A stretch of 64,000 nucleotides of DNA from Mucilaginibacter sp. (GTDB lineage Bacteria > Bacteroidota > Bacteroidia > Sphingobacteriales > Sphingobacteriaceae): NCBI RefSeq assembly GCF_028288185.1, contig NZ_JAQBOF010000008.1, forward strand, positions 338,026 to 402,025. Reading direction: 5' to 3'. This document shows, one piece after another, positions 9,551-17,565 of this stretch; the first letter of the stretch is position 1; each line of letters begins with the position of its first letter. Under the pieces are notes generated by a model. It did no database searches and was not told where the DNA came from. It saw nothing but the letters and a program-made list of their open reading frames with translations. The position numbers and the translations under genes are program-made.

Positions 9551-9750
9551 TTGCAATCGGGTGCAAATCAAACTGTCGCCACGATCTTTTGGCTAAAGCC
9601 GTTAGTTTCTTATTTATTCTTACCCGCCCCTTAAAAGGGGCGGCAATTCTTTATCAGTTCATTGCCGTTGGCTTTAGCCAACGGATAAAGGGCCATTAAA
9701 ACAGGGCTTTAGCCAAAATCGCGACAATTTGATTTGCACCTGTTGCAATC
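9551..9750. repeat. Palindromic intergenic repeat element
   Basis: An approximately 200-bp element bounded by imperfect inverted arms of about 50 bp (9551-9600 and 9703-9750). Both arms carry the features TTGCAA, GGTGCAAATCAAA, TGTCGC and TTGGCTAAAGCC. Two further hairpins lie inside: CCGCCCC/GGGGCGG at 9624-9643 and the perfect palindrome at 9665-9684 (CCGTTGGCTTTAGCCAACGG). No ORF or transposase is present. It resembles dispersed non-coding repeats of Sphingobacteriaceae; a MITE-like or REP-like origin is inferred. It fills most of the 346-bp gap between aspartate kinase and the lysozyme. Confidence 0.75.
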
Positions 9751-9788
9751 TGTTAAAATTGCGTTACGTTTATGAAGAGTTACCTATG

Positions 9789-9830
9789 ATCCTACAAATA
9801 TAATGTTCGGTATATTTCATCCGGTAGGAT
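9789..9830 (+). other. Hairpin just upstream of the GH25 lysozyme
   Basis: Two nested stems pair here: ATCCTAC (9789-9795) with GTAGGAT (9824-9830), and AAATATA (9796-9802) with TATATTT (9811-9817), leaving a six-base one-sided bulge. The structure ends 21 bp before the GTG start at 9852 and could be part of the 5' leader or promoter. Its function is unknown. Confidence 0.4.
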
Positions 9831-9851
9831 GTAAGTTAGTAATTTAGCTGT

Positions 9852-10733
9852 GTGGCTATACCAAAGAAATATCCGTTAACAAAACCTAAACCCAGGTCAA
9901 GTCCGCGTAAAAAAGCGGTAATAAAAAAGAAAAAACCTACATCGTATAAATTTTCGTGGAGATGGTTGGGGTTTGGTATATTGCTTGTATTACTGTCTCC
10001 GTTTTATTATGGTTATGTGTTAAAGTTATTTACCAGCACCTGGCAATGGTTCAGGGATATAGGCGAGAATCCTCATTACCGCACCTATAAAAGTTTTAAC
10101 ATCCCCATTCCGTCTAAATACACTATTCATGGTATTGATGTATCTTACGCACAGGGAAAAATAGATTGGCAAAAGGTAAGCAAAATGCGGGAGGACAGTG
10201 TGCATATTAGTTTTGCTTTTATAAAAGCCACCGAAGGATTACTAACTGTTGATCCTTATTTTAAAAGAAATTGGCGCGAAGGCCCTAAAGCTGGTATTGC
10301 TTGTGGCGCTTATCATTTTTTCAGACCAGAAAAGAACGGTTTATGGCAGGCCCGTTTCTTTTTGCAAAATGTAAAACCAGAAAAAGGTGATCTGCCACCG
10401 GTAGTTGATATTGAACAATTAGACGGAGTGACACCCGAAACAATGCGCAGGGAGCTAAAGGCTTTTTTAACAAAAGTTGAATCAAGCACTGGTGTAAGGC
10501 CCATTATATATTCCGGTTTAAGCTTTTATAACGACTACCTGGATGGTTACTTTGATCATTATCATTTATGGATAGCGCATTATCACCAGGAAGAGTTGCA
10601 AATGGGGAAAAATACTAACTGGTGGTTTTGGCAGCACTCAGACATTGCCAAAATCAACGGCATAGCTCATACCGTTGATTTTGATGCTTTTAAAGGCGAC
10701 AGCCTTTCTTTTAGGCGTTTATTGGTTAACTAA
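9852..10733 (+). CDS. Membrane-anchored GH25 lysozyme-like muramidase
   Basis: Predicted to cleave the N-acetylmuramic acid-(1,4)-GlcNAc linkage of peptidoglycan. It uses a GTG start followed by a very basic cytoplasmic tail (about residues 1-34, rich in K and R), one membrane helix (about 37-60) and a GH25 barrel from about 90 to 290. Catalytic-type acids are visible in IHGIDVSYA (D96) and in VVDIEQ (D186 and E188), the usual DxE pair. Conserved FIKATEG, GAYHFF and WFWQHSD segments are all present. The 3' end overlaps the convergent phenylalanine hydroxylase gene by 15 bp. The role may be cell-wall remodelling rather than defence, given the membrane anchor. Confidence 0.88.
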   Translation: MAIPKKYPLTKPKPRSSPRKKAVIKKKKPTSYKFSWRWLGFGILLVLLSPFYYGYVLKLFTSTWQWFRDIGENPHYRTYKSFNIPIPSKYTIHGIDVSYAQGKIDWQKVSKMREDSVHISFAFIKATEGLLTVDPYFKRNWREGPKAGIACGAYHFFRPEKNGLWQARFFLQNVKPEKGDLPPVVDIEQLDGVTPETMRRELKAFLTKVESSTGVRPIIYSGLSFYNDYLDGYFDHYHLWIAHYHQEELQMGKNTNWWFWQHSDIAKINGIAHTVDFDAFKGDSLSFRRLLVN

Positions 10734-12440
10734 TAGGGATAAGCCGTCATTGATCAATTTATTTAATTCGGGTTGTTGGGCAGCCTTGTCTTTTAAATAG
10801 CCGGTTATAGTTTGGGCTAATGCTGTTTGCTGATCCAATAATTCTAATATTTCCATTGCGCATAGCCAATCATTCGGGAAATCTTTATGCAACGTCTGCC
10901 ATAAATGATCCAAGCGTTCGTGCCCTGTTTTATGTTCTCTACAATTTCTTACCCGTTGATATAAACGATGCAGGTTTAACGTGCTTTCTGAATAAGTAGG
11001 ATGATAAGTTGTGGTTTTGGGCCGATAACCGATTTCTTCAAAAGTGCTTTTGTTGGCAGCGCCACTAAAAACAGACACTATATACTCGCCAACCGCCATA
11101 TCATAAGCGCCCCATGACGGATCAAACAAGCACTCGCCGTTTTTATTCATAACCGTACAATCGGCAAAGGAGATCAATATGTTTTTATGATTCTGTTGCA
11201 ATATTTTGGTAACAGTACCCATAACCATTATACCGCTTTCAAAATGTAGGACAAGCAGTTTCCCAATTTCGATAGATTGGTACTCAAGCGGAACTTTTTC
11301 ATCGATCAGTTTTCCAACCGGCGAGCTATAGCCGTCTTTATGATAGTTTTTGCCATGCCCATCCAGTTGCTTATCCTCAAAAGCCAAAGCAGATGGGCCT
11401 GTCATTTTTATAAATGATGGTTTGCCATTATGCTTTATAAAATCAGTTAATGTCCCCGTAACCTGCAAGCCCGAACTGTATACAACGGTACAGGTATTAT
11501 TACTCTCCATCGCTTTTTGCAAACCATAAACACCACCAACCCTAAACGCCATTTTGTCGGCAAATTGCTCTAAAACGTCTATCAAATTTTGGAAGGTTTC
11601 CGTAACAAACAACTGCTGCTGGGGCTGGGTAATATCATAAGGGTAATTTACCGCGTATTGGTTATACCATAGCTTTTTTACATCAGGCCGCATACAGGTG
11701 GCGCTTTCGCCGATAGATGACAACAAGCCCGCACCATAGATCTTTGGATTTTCCAAATTCCCTATCAATCCATACTCTACCGTCCACCAATGTAAGCGAC
11801 TCAATAGAGCCATTTCAGACGGTTCACCCATGTTTTTTTGCCAGTAGGCTACCTGGTCTTCGGCTTTTTTTAGGTCGATAGGATCGGCATCGGGCATTTC
11901 CTTTAAAATGGATAACGCGCGGATAGCCTCATACAACTCATAGTCCTGCGCCGAGAACATGGCTTTAGCACCTATCGACCCAAAATAACTTAAATACTGG
12001 TGATAGTCCGGGTCGGCAATAATAGGCGCATGGCCTGCGGATTCATGGATAATATCTGGTGCTGGCGTGTATTCAATATGCTTTAACTGTCGGATATCGG
12101 CAGCAATAACCAACACTTTGTAAGCCTGGTACTCCATAAAGGCAGCCGGCGGGATAAAGCCATCAACCGTAACCGCACCCCAGCCAATTTTAGCCAATGC
12201 ATCGTTCATTTCCTGTAGCTTGGGAATACGCTCGATAGTTAAGCCCGCTTTCTCCAAACCGGGGATATACGGATAGTAAGCTACATCTTTTAAATAGCTA
12301 TAGTTTTGCCGCATAACGTAGCGCCAAATGGCCTGGTCTATTGGCGTATAATGCTCATAATGCTGGTCTACAATGTATTGCCGCAAGTGTTTGGGTAACG
12401 CTTTTACTTGCGGATTATTTAAATCTTCGAAGCTATCCAT
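10719..12440 (-). CDS. phhA: Phenylalanine-4-hydroxylase, long Bacteroidota form
   Basis: Converts phenylalanine to tyrosine using non-heme iron and a pterin cofactor. The iron site HESAGH (H132, H137) is present, with the third ligand in WWTVEYG near residue 210, so the catalytic domain occupies about residues 20-300. At 573 residues the protein is about twice the length of the Pseudomonas-type enzyme; the C-terminal half (about 320-573) is an extra domain of unknown function that I associate with Bacteroidota homologues. It is six bases downstream of HPPD and is the last gene of the tyrosine degradation operon, feeding tyrosine into it (tyrosine aminotransferase is not in the window). Confidence 0.9.
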   Translation of the reverse strand: MDSFEDLNNPQVKALPKHLRQYIVDQHYEHYTPIDQAIWRYVMRQNYSYLKDVAYYPYIPGLEKAGLTIERIPKLQEMNDALAKIGWGAVTVDGFIPPAAFMEYQAYKVLVIAADIRQLKHIEYTPAPDIIHESAGHAPIIADPDYHQYLSYFGSIGAKAMFSAQDYELYEAIRALSILKEMPDADPIDLKKAEDQVAYWQKNMGEPSEMALLSRLHWWTVEYGLIGNLENPKIYGAGLLSSIGESATCMRPDVKKLWYNQYAVNYPYDITQPQQQLFVTETFQNLIDVLEQFADKMAFRVGGVYGLQKAMESNNTCTVVYSSGLQVTGTLTDFIKHNGKPSFIKMTGPSALAFEDKQLDGHGKNYHKDGYSSPVGKLIDEKVPLEYQSIEIGKLLVLHFESGIMVMGTVTKILQQNHKNILISFADCTVMNKNGECLFDPSWGAYDMAVGEYIVSVFSGAANKSTFEEIGYRPKTTTYHPTYSESTLNLHRLYQRVRNCREHKTGHERLDHLWQTLHKDFPNDWLCAMEILELLDQQTALAQTITGYLKDKAAQQPELNKLINDGLSLLVNQ

Positions 12441-12446
12441 TGCTGC

Positions 12447-13598
12447 TTATAAGTTTCCTCTTAATTCCTGTTCCCGCTCAATCGCTTCAAACAAAGCCTT
12501 AAAATTACCTGCACCAAATGATTTGGCACCTTTACGCTGTATGATCTCGAAGAACAAAGTAGGCCTGTCCTCAACTGGTTTGGTAAAGATCTGGAGTAAG
12601 TAGCCTTCGTCATCACGGTCAACCAAAATACCTAGTTTCTCCAACGGACCTAAATCTTCATCAATATGGCCGACACGCGCGGTTAGTTCTTTATAGTACG
12701 ATGTCGGTACAGTTAAAAACTCAACCCCACGGCTTTGCAGTTCTGTTACTGTTTTTACAATATCATGTGTGGCTAATGCCAGATGTTGTACGCCTTCGCC
12801 TTCATAAAACTCTAAATACTCTTCTATTTGCGATTTCTTTTTACCCTCGGCCGGTTCGTTTATCGGGAACTTTACGTAGCCATTGCCATTGCTCATCACC
12901 TTGCTCATTAAAGCAGAATATTCTGTCGAGATCATTTTATCATCAAACGTCAGGATATTTTTAAAGCCCATAATGTCTTCATAAAAATTAACCCAATCGT
13001 TCATTTTATGCCAGCCTACGTTGCCTACGCAATGGTCAACATATAATAAACCGGTATCAGTTGGCTGATAAGCAGTCTGATGCGCCTGGTATCCCGGCAG
13101 GAATAAACCTTTATAATTTTTGCGTTCGATAAACAGGTGTACCGTTTCGCCATACAGTTTGATGCCGCTGGTACGCACTTCGCCAAACTCATCGGTGATG
13201 GTTTGGGGTTGCTGGTAAAGCTCGGCACCGCGACTGGTTGTTTGTTTAAAGGCATCATAAGCGTCATCAACCCAAAGTGCAAGCACCTTTACACCATCGC
13301 CATGTTTTTTAATGTGCTCGGCAATTGGATGGTCAGAGTGCAGGGGAGTGGTCAGTACCAATCGTATCTTACCTTGTTGCAAAACATACGATGCGCGGTC
13401 ACGCACACCAGTTTCGGGCCCGGCATAAGCCAGGTCCTGGAAACCGAAAGCCGTTTTATAATAATGCGCGGCTTGCTTGGCGTTGCCTACGTAAAACTCA
13501 ATGTAGTCGGTGCCGTTGAGGGGTAGGAAATCGGCAGCCCCCTCTAAATCTCCCCCGGTAGGGGAGACTTTTTTATTTTCGATTGTTTGTGTTGTCAT
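12447..13598 (-). CDS. hppD: 4-hydroxyphenylpyruvate dioxygenase
   Basis: Converts 4-hydroxyphenylpyruvate to homogentisate. Two vicinal-oxygen-chelate domains are visible. The iron ligands fall in VDHCVGNV, in GVQHLALAT and in FFEIIQRKG near the C-terminus. The 383-residue length is normal. Residues about 11-21 (SPTGGDLEGA region) precede the conserved DFLPLNGTDYIEFYVGNA start of the fold and are encoded by a GC-rich near-palindrome (13534-13574). This looks like an in-frame repeat insertion, probably tolerated because it lies before the folded domain. ATG at 13598 is the only good start. It is in an operon with homogentisate dioxygenase upstream and phenylalanine hydroxylase downstream. Confidence 0.95.
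   Translation of the reverse strand: MTTQTIENKKVSPTGGDLEGAADFLPLNGTDYIEFYVGNAKQAAHYYKTAFGFQDLAYAGPETGVRDRASYVLQQGKIRLVLTTPLHSDHPIAEHIKKHGDGVKVLALWVDDAYDAFKQTTSRGAELYQQPQTITDEFGEVRTSGIKLYGETVHLFIERKNYKGLFLPGYQAHQTAYQPTDTGLLYVDHCVGNVGWHKMNDWVNFYEDIMGFKNILTFDDKMISTEYSALMSKVMSNGNGYVKFPINEPAEGKKKSQIEEYLEFYEGEGVQHLALATHDIVKTVTELQSRGVEFLTVPTSYYKELTARVGHIDEDLGPLEKLGILVDRDDEGYLLQIFTKPVEDRPTLFFEIIQRKGAKSFGAGNFKALFEAIEREQELRGNL
13534..13574. repeat. GC-rich repeat-like insertion within the HPPD reading frame
   Basis: On the minus strand this segment reads AGTCTCCCCTACCGGGGGAG followed by an A/T patch and AGAGGGGGCTGCC. CTCCCC and GGGGAG pair around a TACC loop. It encodes SPTGGDLEGA, a peptide type known to me as a footprint of small dispersed repeats in Bacteroidota genomes. 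No second copy occurs in this window, so repeat status rests on structure and recall. Confidence 0.55.
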
Positions 13599-13637
13599 GA
13601 TGTGGAGATATTTGCATTTTTTTATTGTATTTCAAAC

Positions 13638-13791
13638 AACCCTCTTTCCCGCTTGCGAAAGAGAGGGTCGCGCTCGCCGTACGCGGGTCGCGGGGTGAGT
13701 CCTCGCCGCCATGTTTAAACGCGAGCCGTCGACTCACCCAGTCATCGCTTCACTTGACCACCCTCTCTTCGCCCTTGGCGTAAAGAGGGTT
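13638..13791. repeat. Long imperfect inverted repeat, intergenic
   Basis: Left arm 13638-13701 and right arm 13731-13791 are related in inverted orientation. Both begin, read inward, AACCCTCTTT, contain AGAGAGGGT and end GGTGAGTC, around a 29-bp spacer. Each arm also folds on itself, as in CCCTCTTTC...GAAAGAGAGGG on the left. It fills the gap between HPPD and homogentisate dioxygenase and contains no ORF. It has the form of a non-autonomous mobile repeat (inferred) and is distinct in sequence from the element at 9551-9750. Confidence 0.7.
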
Positions 13792-13801
13792 AGTTGAGTT
13801 A

Positions 13802-14959
13802 TTAGCTTACCCAACTCTTATAATAATTCTCATCCTCTATTCTAATCGCATCTTCCGTCAGCATCAACGGTCGGAAAGGGTCTATCATCACTGCTAGTTC
13901 ATCGGTTGATTCCTTACCGATAGATTTCTCTACCGAACCCGGCGCAGGGCCATGAGGTATACCCCCGGGGTGCAGGGTGATTTGTCCTTTTACTACACTT
14001 TTTCGGCTCATAAAGTCGCCATCTACATAGTATAATACTTCATCACTATCTACATTGCTATGATTGTAGGGTGCAGGGATTGAAAGCGGGTGATAATCAA
14101 ACTTGCGTGGTACAAATGAGCAGATCACGAAATTATGCCCCTCGAAAGTTTGATGTACCGGTGGCGGCTGATGTAAGCGCCCGGTTATGGGCTCAAAATC
14201 ATGGATAGAAAATGCCCATGGATAATGAAAGCCGTCCCATCCTACAAAATCAAAAGGATGTGTGCCGTAGATGTAGGGATATATTAGACCCTGCTTTTTT
14301 ATCAGAATTTTAAAATCGCCTTTTTCATCATGAGTCTCCAAATTTTCAGGCTGGCGGATATCGCGCTCACAATAAGGTGCTTGTTCCATTAATTGCCCGG
14401 CACTGTTCAAATAGCGTTTTGGCGGGCGTATGGGACTAAAGCTCTCCACAATAAACAAACGGTTAGCTTCGGTATCAAACTCCATCTGATAAATAGTGCC
14501 GCGAGGGATTATCAGGTAATCGCCGTAAGCAAACTTGATATTACCAAAGCCGGTTTTTAGCGTGCCTGTTCCTTCATGGATAAATACCACCTCATCGGCC
14601 TGGCTATTTTTGTAGAAATAGTCGGTCATTGATTTGCGTGGAGCAGCCAGCGAAATATGCAGATCGCTGTTAACCAAAACCGGTTTGCGGCTTTGCAGGT
14701 AATCATCCTCGGGCTTTATGTTAAATCCCATCAGGCTGGTATGTTTGAGATGTTTTTCGCGGGCTATTTTTGGTTCAACCGAATATGGTTCGCCTAACTC
14801 TTTAACCATCGTTGGCGGGTAGGTATGATAAACCAGCGAGTACACGCTGGAGAACCCTTCGGTCGAAACCAGTTCCTCTGCATATAAAGTACCATCCGGC
14901 TTCCTGAACTGGGTATGCCGTTTGTGCGGGATTTTCCCTAAGGTATGATAGCTTGGCAT
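13802..14959 (-). CDS. hmgA: Homogentisate 1,2-dioxygenase
   Basis: Opens the aromatic ring of homogentisate to maleylacetoacetate with Fe(II). The 385-residue protein has a cupin-type fold; the conserved C-terminal block includes HPFDFVGWDGFHYPW, DEVLYYVDGDFMSR and HPGGIPHGPAPG, which carry the histidine/glutamate iron ligands. The N-terminus (PSYHTLGKIPHKRHTQFR) matches the compact bacterial type. It is 3 bp downstream of the flavin reductase-like gene and upstream of HPPD across a repeat. No maleylacetoacetate isomerase gene is seen. Confidence 0.94.
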   Translation of the reverse strand: MPSYHTLGKIPHKRHTQFRKPDGTLYAEELVSTEGFSSVYSLVYHTYPPTMVKELGEPYSVEPKIAREKHLKHTSLMGFNIKPEDDYLQSRKPVLVNSDLHISLAAPRKSMTDYFYKNSQADEVVFIHEGTGTLKTGFGNIKFAYGDYLIIPRGTIYQMEFDTEANRLFIVESFSPIRPPKRYLNSAGQLMEQAPYCERDIRQPENLETHDEKGDFKILIKKQGLIYPYIYGTHPFDFVGWDGFHYPWAFSIHDFEPITGRLHQPPPVHQTFEGHNFVICSFVPRKFDYHPLSIPAPYNHSNVDSDEVLYYVDGDFMSRKSVVKGQITLHPGGIPHGPAPGSVEKSIGKESTDELAVMIDPFRPLMLTEDAIRIEDENYYKSWVS

Positions 14960-14962
14960 AAT

Positions 14963-15601
14963 TTATTGAGTTAATGTTTCATTAATAGGTTTGGGTAACG
15001 CAAACAAACTCTCCGGCGTTACGCGGGTATACCAGTCGCTGCCGAGGCGGGCAACCAGGTCAAAATTTTCTTGTATGGGCTTGCCTGTTTCATCCAAAAG
15101 GTCTTCTCTAAAATGGATTGTCTTAATTTCGGCCAAAACCAAGTTGCCTGCACCGGGGCCATTGCCTAGCGGAATGATCTGTTTAACCAAACATTCTAAT
15201 TGCACCGGCGATTCGGCAACGCGGGGTGGTTTTACATGTATCGAGGCTAACTCTGTTAAACCGGCCTCAGTAAATTCATTCACACCTTTAGCGTATTCGG
15301 CGCTGGCCTGGTTTACTTTGTAAACAATGTTATGATCCACAATATTGATCACACACTCTGCTACTTCCTGAACATTTTCCAGCGTGTGTTTGGTAGTATT
15401 ATCCCTAACCCTGCGCGATGGCGAAAAGATACACACCGGCGGGTTAGCGCTAAACAAATTAAAAAAGCTAAACGGGCTTAGGTTAATCTTACCATCTTTA
15501 TCAATGGTTGATACCAACGCAATTGGCCGCGGCGCAATGGCATGCTGTAGGTAATTATGTACCTGCGCTGTAGTCATCTCGTTGGTTTCAAAGGTTTTCA
15601 T
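14963..15601 (-). CDS. Flavin reductase-like (FMN-binding split barrel) protein
   Basis: A 212-residue protein with the flavin reductase/flavoredoxin pattern: RPIALVSTIDKDGKINLSPFSFFNLFSANPP near residues 24-55, a typical FMN-binding strand-turn region. It sits between fumarylacetoacetase (3 bp upstream) and homogentisate dioxygenase, so it belongs to the tyrosine degradation operon. Its precise role there is not clear from the sequence; an accessory redox or flavin-supply function is possible. Confidence 0.85.
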   Translation of the reverse strand: MKTFETNEMTTAQVHNYLQHAIAPRPIALVSTIDKDGKINLSPFSFFNLFSANPPVCIFSPSRRVRDNTTKHTLENVQEVAECVINIVDHNIVYKVNQASAEYAKGVNEFTEAGLTELASIHVKPPRVAESPVQLECLVKQIIPLGNGPGAGNLVLAEIKTIHFREDLLDETGKPIQENFDLVARLGSDWYTRVTPESLFALPKPINETLTQ

Positions 15602-15604
15602 CGG

Positions 15605-16492
15605 CTATTTCTTTTGCTTTAATATAGACCAATTGGTTGCTTCGGCAACTATGGTATTGGTTAATGTTCCTAACCCGGTAATTTCCATTTCAACTATATC
15701 CCCATCTTTAAGCCATTGGGTTTTATAATTGGGGCTGTTTAGTAAGCCGGTGCCATTCAATTCTAAAAAGCAACCTGTACCTACCGTACCCGAGCCAATA
15801 ACATCGCCGGGATAAAGGTTGCAACCGTATGACGCTCGTTCAATTATCTCGGCAAAGGTCCAGTCCATATCAGCCATGTTACCGCGCGATACTTCTATGC
15901 CGTTAACTTTACAGGTCATGGTTAAATTATAGCTAGTGCCCACATGGCCGGGTTTTGGATTGCATTTGTATTGTTCCAACTCATCGGGAGTTACCAGCCA
16001 GGGGCCAATAACGGTGGCAAAGTCTTTTCCTTTGGCGGGGCCGAGGTTTAGCAGCATTTCTTCCATTTGCAGGGTGCGTGCGCTTAGATCATTCATAATG
16101 GTATAGCCTTTTATATAGCTATCGGCATCTGCTGCTTTGATATTTCGGCCCTGTTTGCCAATAACGATGGCCACCTCTAATTCAAAATCCAGTTTCTCAA
16201 AATGATCGGGCATGCAGTAAATAGGGCCGGGGCCGTAGATAGCATTGTGATTGGTAAAATAGAAGATAGGGTACTGGTCAAACTCTTTTATCATTTCGAG
16301 TCCGCGGTTACGGCGGGCCGATGCTACATGCTGGCGAAAAGCATAACCATCACGACAAGATGTAGGGTGCGGTACCGGGGCTAAAAGCTCATAGCTATAC
16401 ACTGGCTGATTAGTCTGCAAATCATAAATTTGCTCATTTACAACTTTACCTCCCCGCTCTTCGTTATTGATTTGATAGGTTACCAATTTCAT
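15605..16492 (-). CDS. Fumarylacetoacetate hydrolase family protein
   Basis: Probably cleaves fumarylacetoacetate to fumarate and acetoacetate, the last step of tyrosine degradation. The catalytic FAH domain shows the metal-binding DFELEVAIVIGKQGRNI segment (E-x-E pattern), NDLSARTLQMEE, GKDFATVIGPWLVT and the late PGDVIGSGTVGTGCFLE block. The 295-residue length is that of the short family form, which includes other acylpyruvases, but position as first gene of the HGD/HPPD operon supports the fumarylacetoacetase role. It is divergent from an Lrp-type regulator. Confidence 0.87.
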   Translation of the reverse strand: MKLVTYQINNEERGGKVVNEQIYDLQTNQPVYSYELLAPVPHPTSCRDGYAFRQHVASARRNRGLEMIKEFDQYPIFYFTNHNAIYGPGPIYCMPDHFEKLDFELEVAIVIGKQGRNIKAADADSYIKGYTIMNDLSARTLQMEEMLLNLGPAKGKDFATVIGPWLVTPDELEQYKCNPKPGHVGTSYNLTMTCKVNGIEVSRGNMADMDWTFAEIIERASYGCNLYPGDVIGSGTVGTGCFLELNGTGLLNSPNYKTQWLKDGDIVEMEITGLGTLTNTIVAEATNWSILKQKK

Positions 16493-16599
16493 AACCTAAA
16501 GTTCGCGCTTTACAGGACAGAAGTATGTATGGTTATAAATAATCCGTTGTTTGTCCGATATTGTGGCAATAAATTGGATGTAAAACGAAAAATTAACTT

Positions 16600-16607
16600 T
16601 ATTTTTG
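16600..16607 (+). promoter_or_regulatory. Bacteroidota-type -7 promoter element for the Lrp gene
   Basis: TATTTTTG matches the TAnnTTTG consensus of Bacteroidota housekeeping promoters and ends 22 bp before the ATG at 16630. A TTG that could be the -33 element lies at 16574-16576, slightly further upstream than usual, so the match is incomplete. Confidence 0.45.
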
Positions 16608-16629
16608 TTTTAACCGAATTATAAACGAC

Positions 16630-17100
16630 ATGCTTGATAAACTAGACCAAACGGATATCCGTATTCTGCAAATTTTGCAGAATAACGCGCGCCTAACCAA
16701 TAAAGAAATAGGCGAGAAGCTTTTTAAAAGCGCCAGCACTATTAATGACCGCATAAGGCGGATGCAGGATAAGGGTTACATTAAAAAGTATGTTGCGGTG
16801 CTTGATCCTAAAATGATCGGTCGTGGTTTCACCGCCTTTACCCATGTGCATTTAAAGGATCATAGCAAGGAAATTATTAATCATTTTGAAAGCGAAATAG
16901 TAAAACTGCCCGAGGTGTTGGAGTGCTACCACATGTCTGGCCAATATGATTTTATATTACGGGTGGCGGTTAAAGATCTGGATGCCTATCATATTTTCCT
17001 GATGAATAATTTGTTCGAAAAATTCTCTATCGGCTCTATAGAAAGTACATTTGTAATGCGCGAAGCCAAAGCCGAAATGGCCGCGCCTATACTTCCTTAA
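16630..17100 (+). CDS. Lrp/AsnC family transcriptional regulator
   Basis: A 156-residue regulator with an N-terminal winged helix-turn-helix (LDQTDIRILQILQNNARLTNKEIGEKLFKSASTINDRIRRMQDKG, residues about 4-50) and a C-terminal RAM/ACT-like ligand domain (about 70-150, with VLECYHMSGQYDFILRVAVKD). It is divergent from the tyrosine degradation operon and shares a 137-bp intergenic region with it, so it likely senses an aromatic amino acid and controls that operon (inference from position). Confidence 0.92.
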   Translation: MLDKLDQTDIRILQILQNNARLTNKEIGEKLFKSASTINDRIRRMQDKGYIKKYVAVLDPKMIGRGFTAFTHVHLKDHSKEIINHFESEIVKLPEVLECYHMSGQYDFILRVAVKDLDAYHIFLMNNLFEKFSIGSIESTFVMREAKAEMAAPILP

Positions 17101-17106
17101 ATACTA

Positions 17107-17565
17107 ATGGAAACTATCAAACTTAAAAGGACCGCAAGCTCTGACCCGGACTTTAGATTATTAGTAGGCGAACTTGATGCAGATCTGCGCCTGCGCAACG
17201 GCGAGGTAATGGATATTTATGACCAGCATAATATCATTGAGCAAATTGATACGGTAGTTATAGCTTATGTTGATAATATACCCGCCGGCTGCGGCTGTTT
17301 TAAGAAATTTAGCGCCAATGCTGTAGAAATAAAGCGAATGTTTGTACGGCACAACTTCCGCGGGAAAGGCATAAGCGCCGCTATCCTTAAAGCGTTGGAA
17401 GAGTGGGCGCTTGAGATAGGATTTAATTTTACCATACTCGAAACTGGTAGCCGCCAAATAGAAGCACTTGGGCTATATCAAAAAATGGGATATGAAAATA
17501 TACCTAAGTATGAGCCGTACGTTGATCTACCGGATAGTATTTGTTTTAGAAAGCGGTTGGTTTGA
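17107..17565 (+). CDS. GNAT family N-acetyltransferase
   Basis: A 152-residue acetyltransferase. Motif A, with the acetyl-CoA-binding RGKGISAAIL loop (R/Q-x-x-G-x-G/A pattern), lies at about residues 85-100, followed by ALGLYQKMGYENI of motif B. The substrate cannot be predicted. It is 6 bp downstream of the Lrp regulator and probably shares its transcript. Its stop codon abuts the stop codon of the convergent YitT-type gene with no spacer. Confidence 0.88.
   Translation: METIKLKRTASSDPDFRLLVGELDADLRLRNGEVMDIYDQHNIIEQIDTVVIAYVDNIPAGCGCFKKFSANAVEIKRMFVRHNFRGKGISAAILKALEEWALEIGFNFTILETGSRQIEALGLYQKMGYENIPKYEPYVDLPDSICFRKRLV

Noticed and set aside
12373..13698. Several plus-strand ORFs of 60-130 codons opposite HPPD and phenylalanine hydroxylase
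   Set aside because: They are antisense shadows of strongly conserved enzymes, with no leader, motif or start site.
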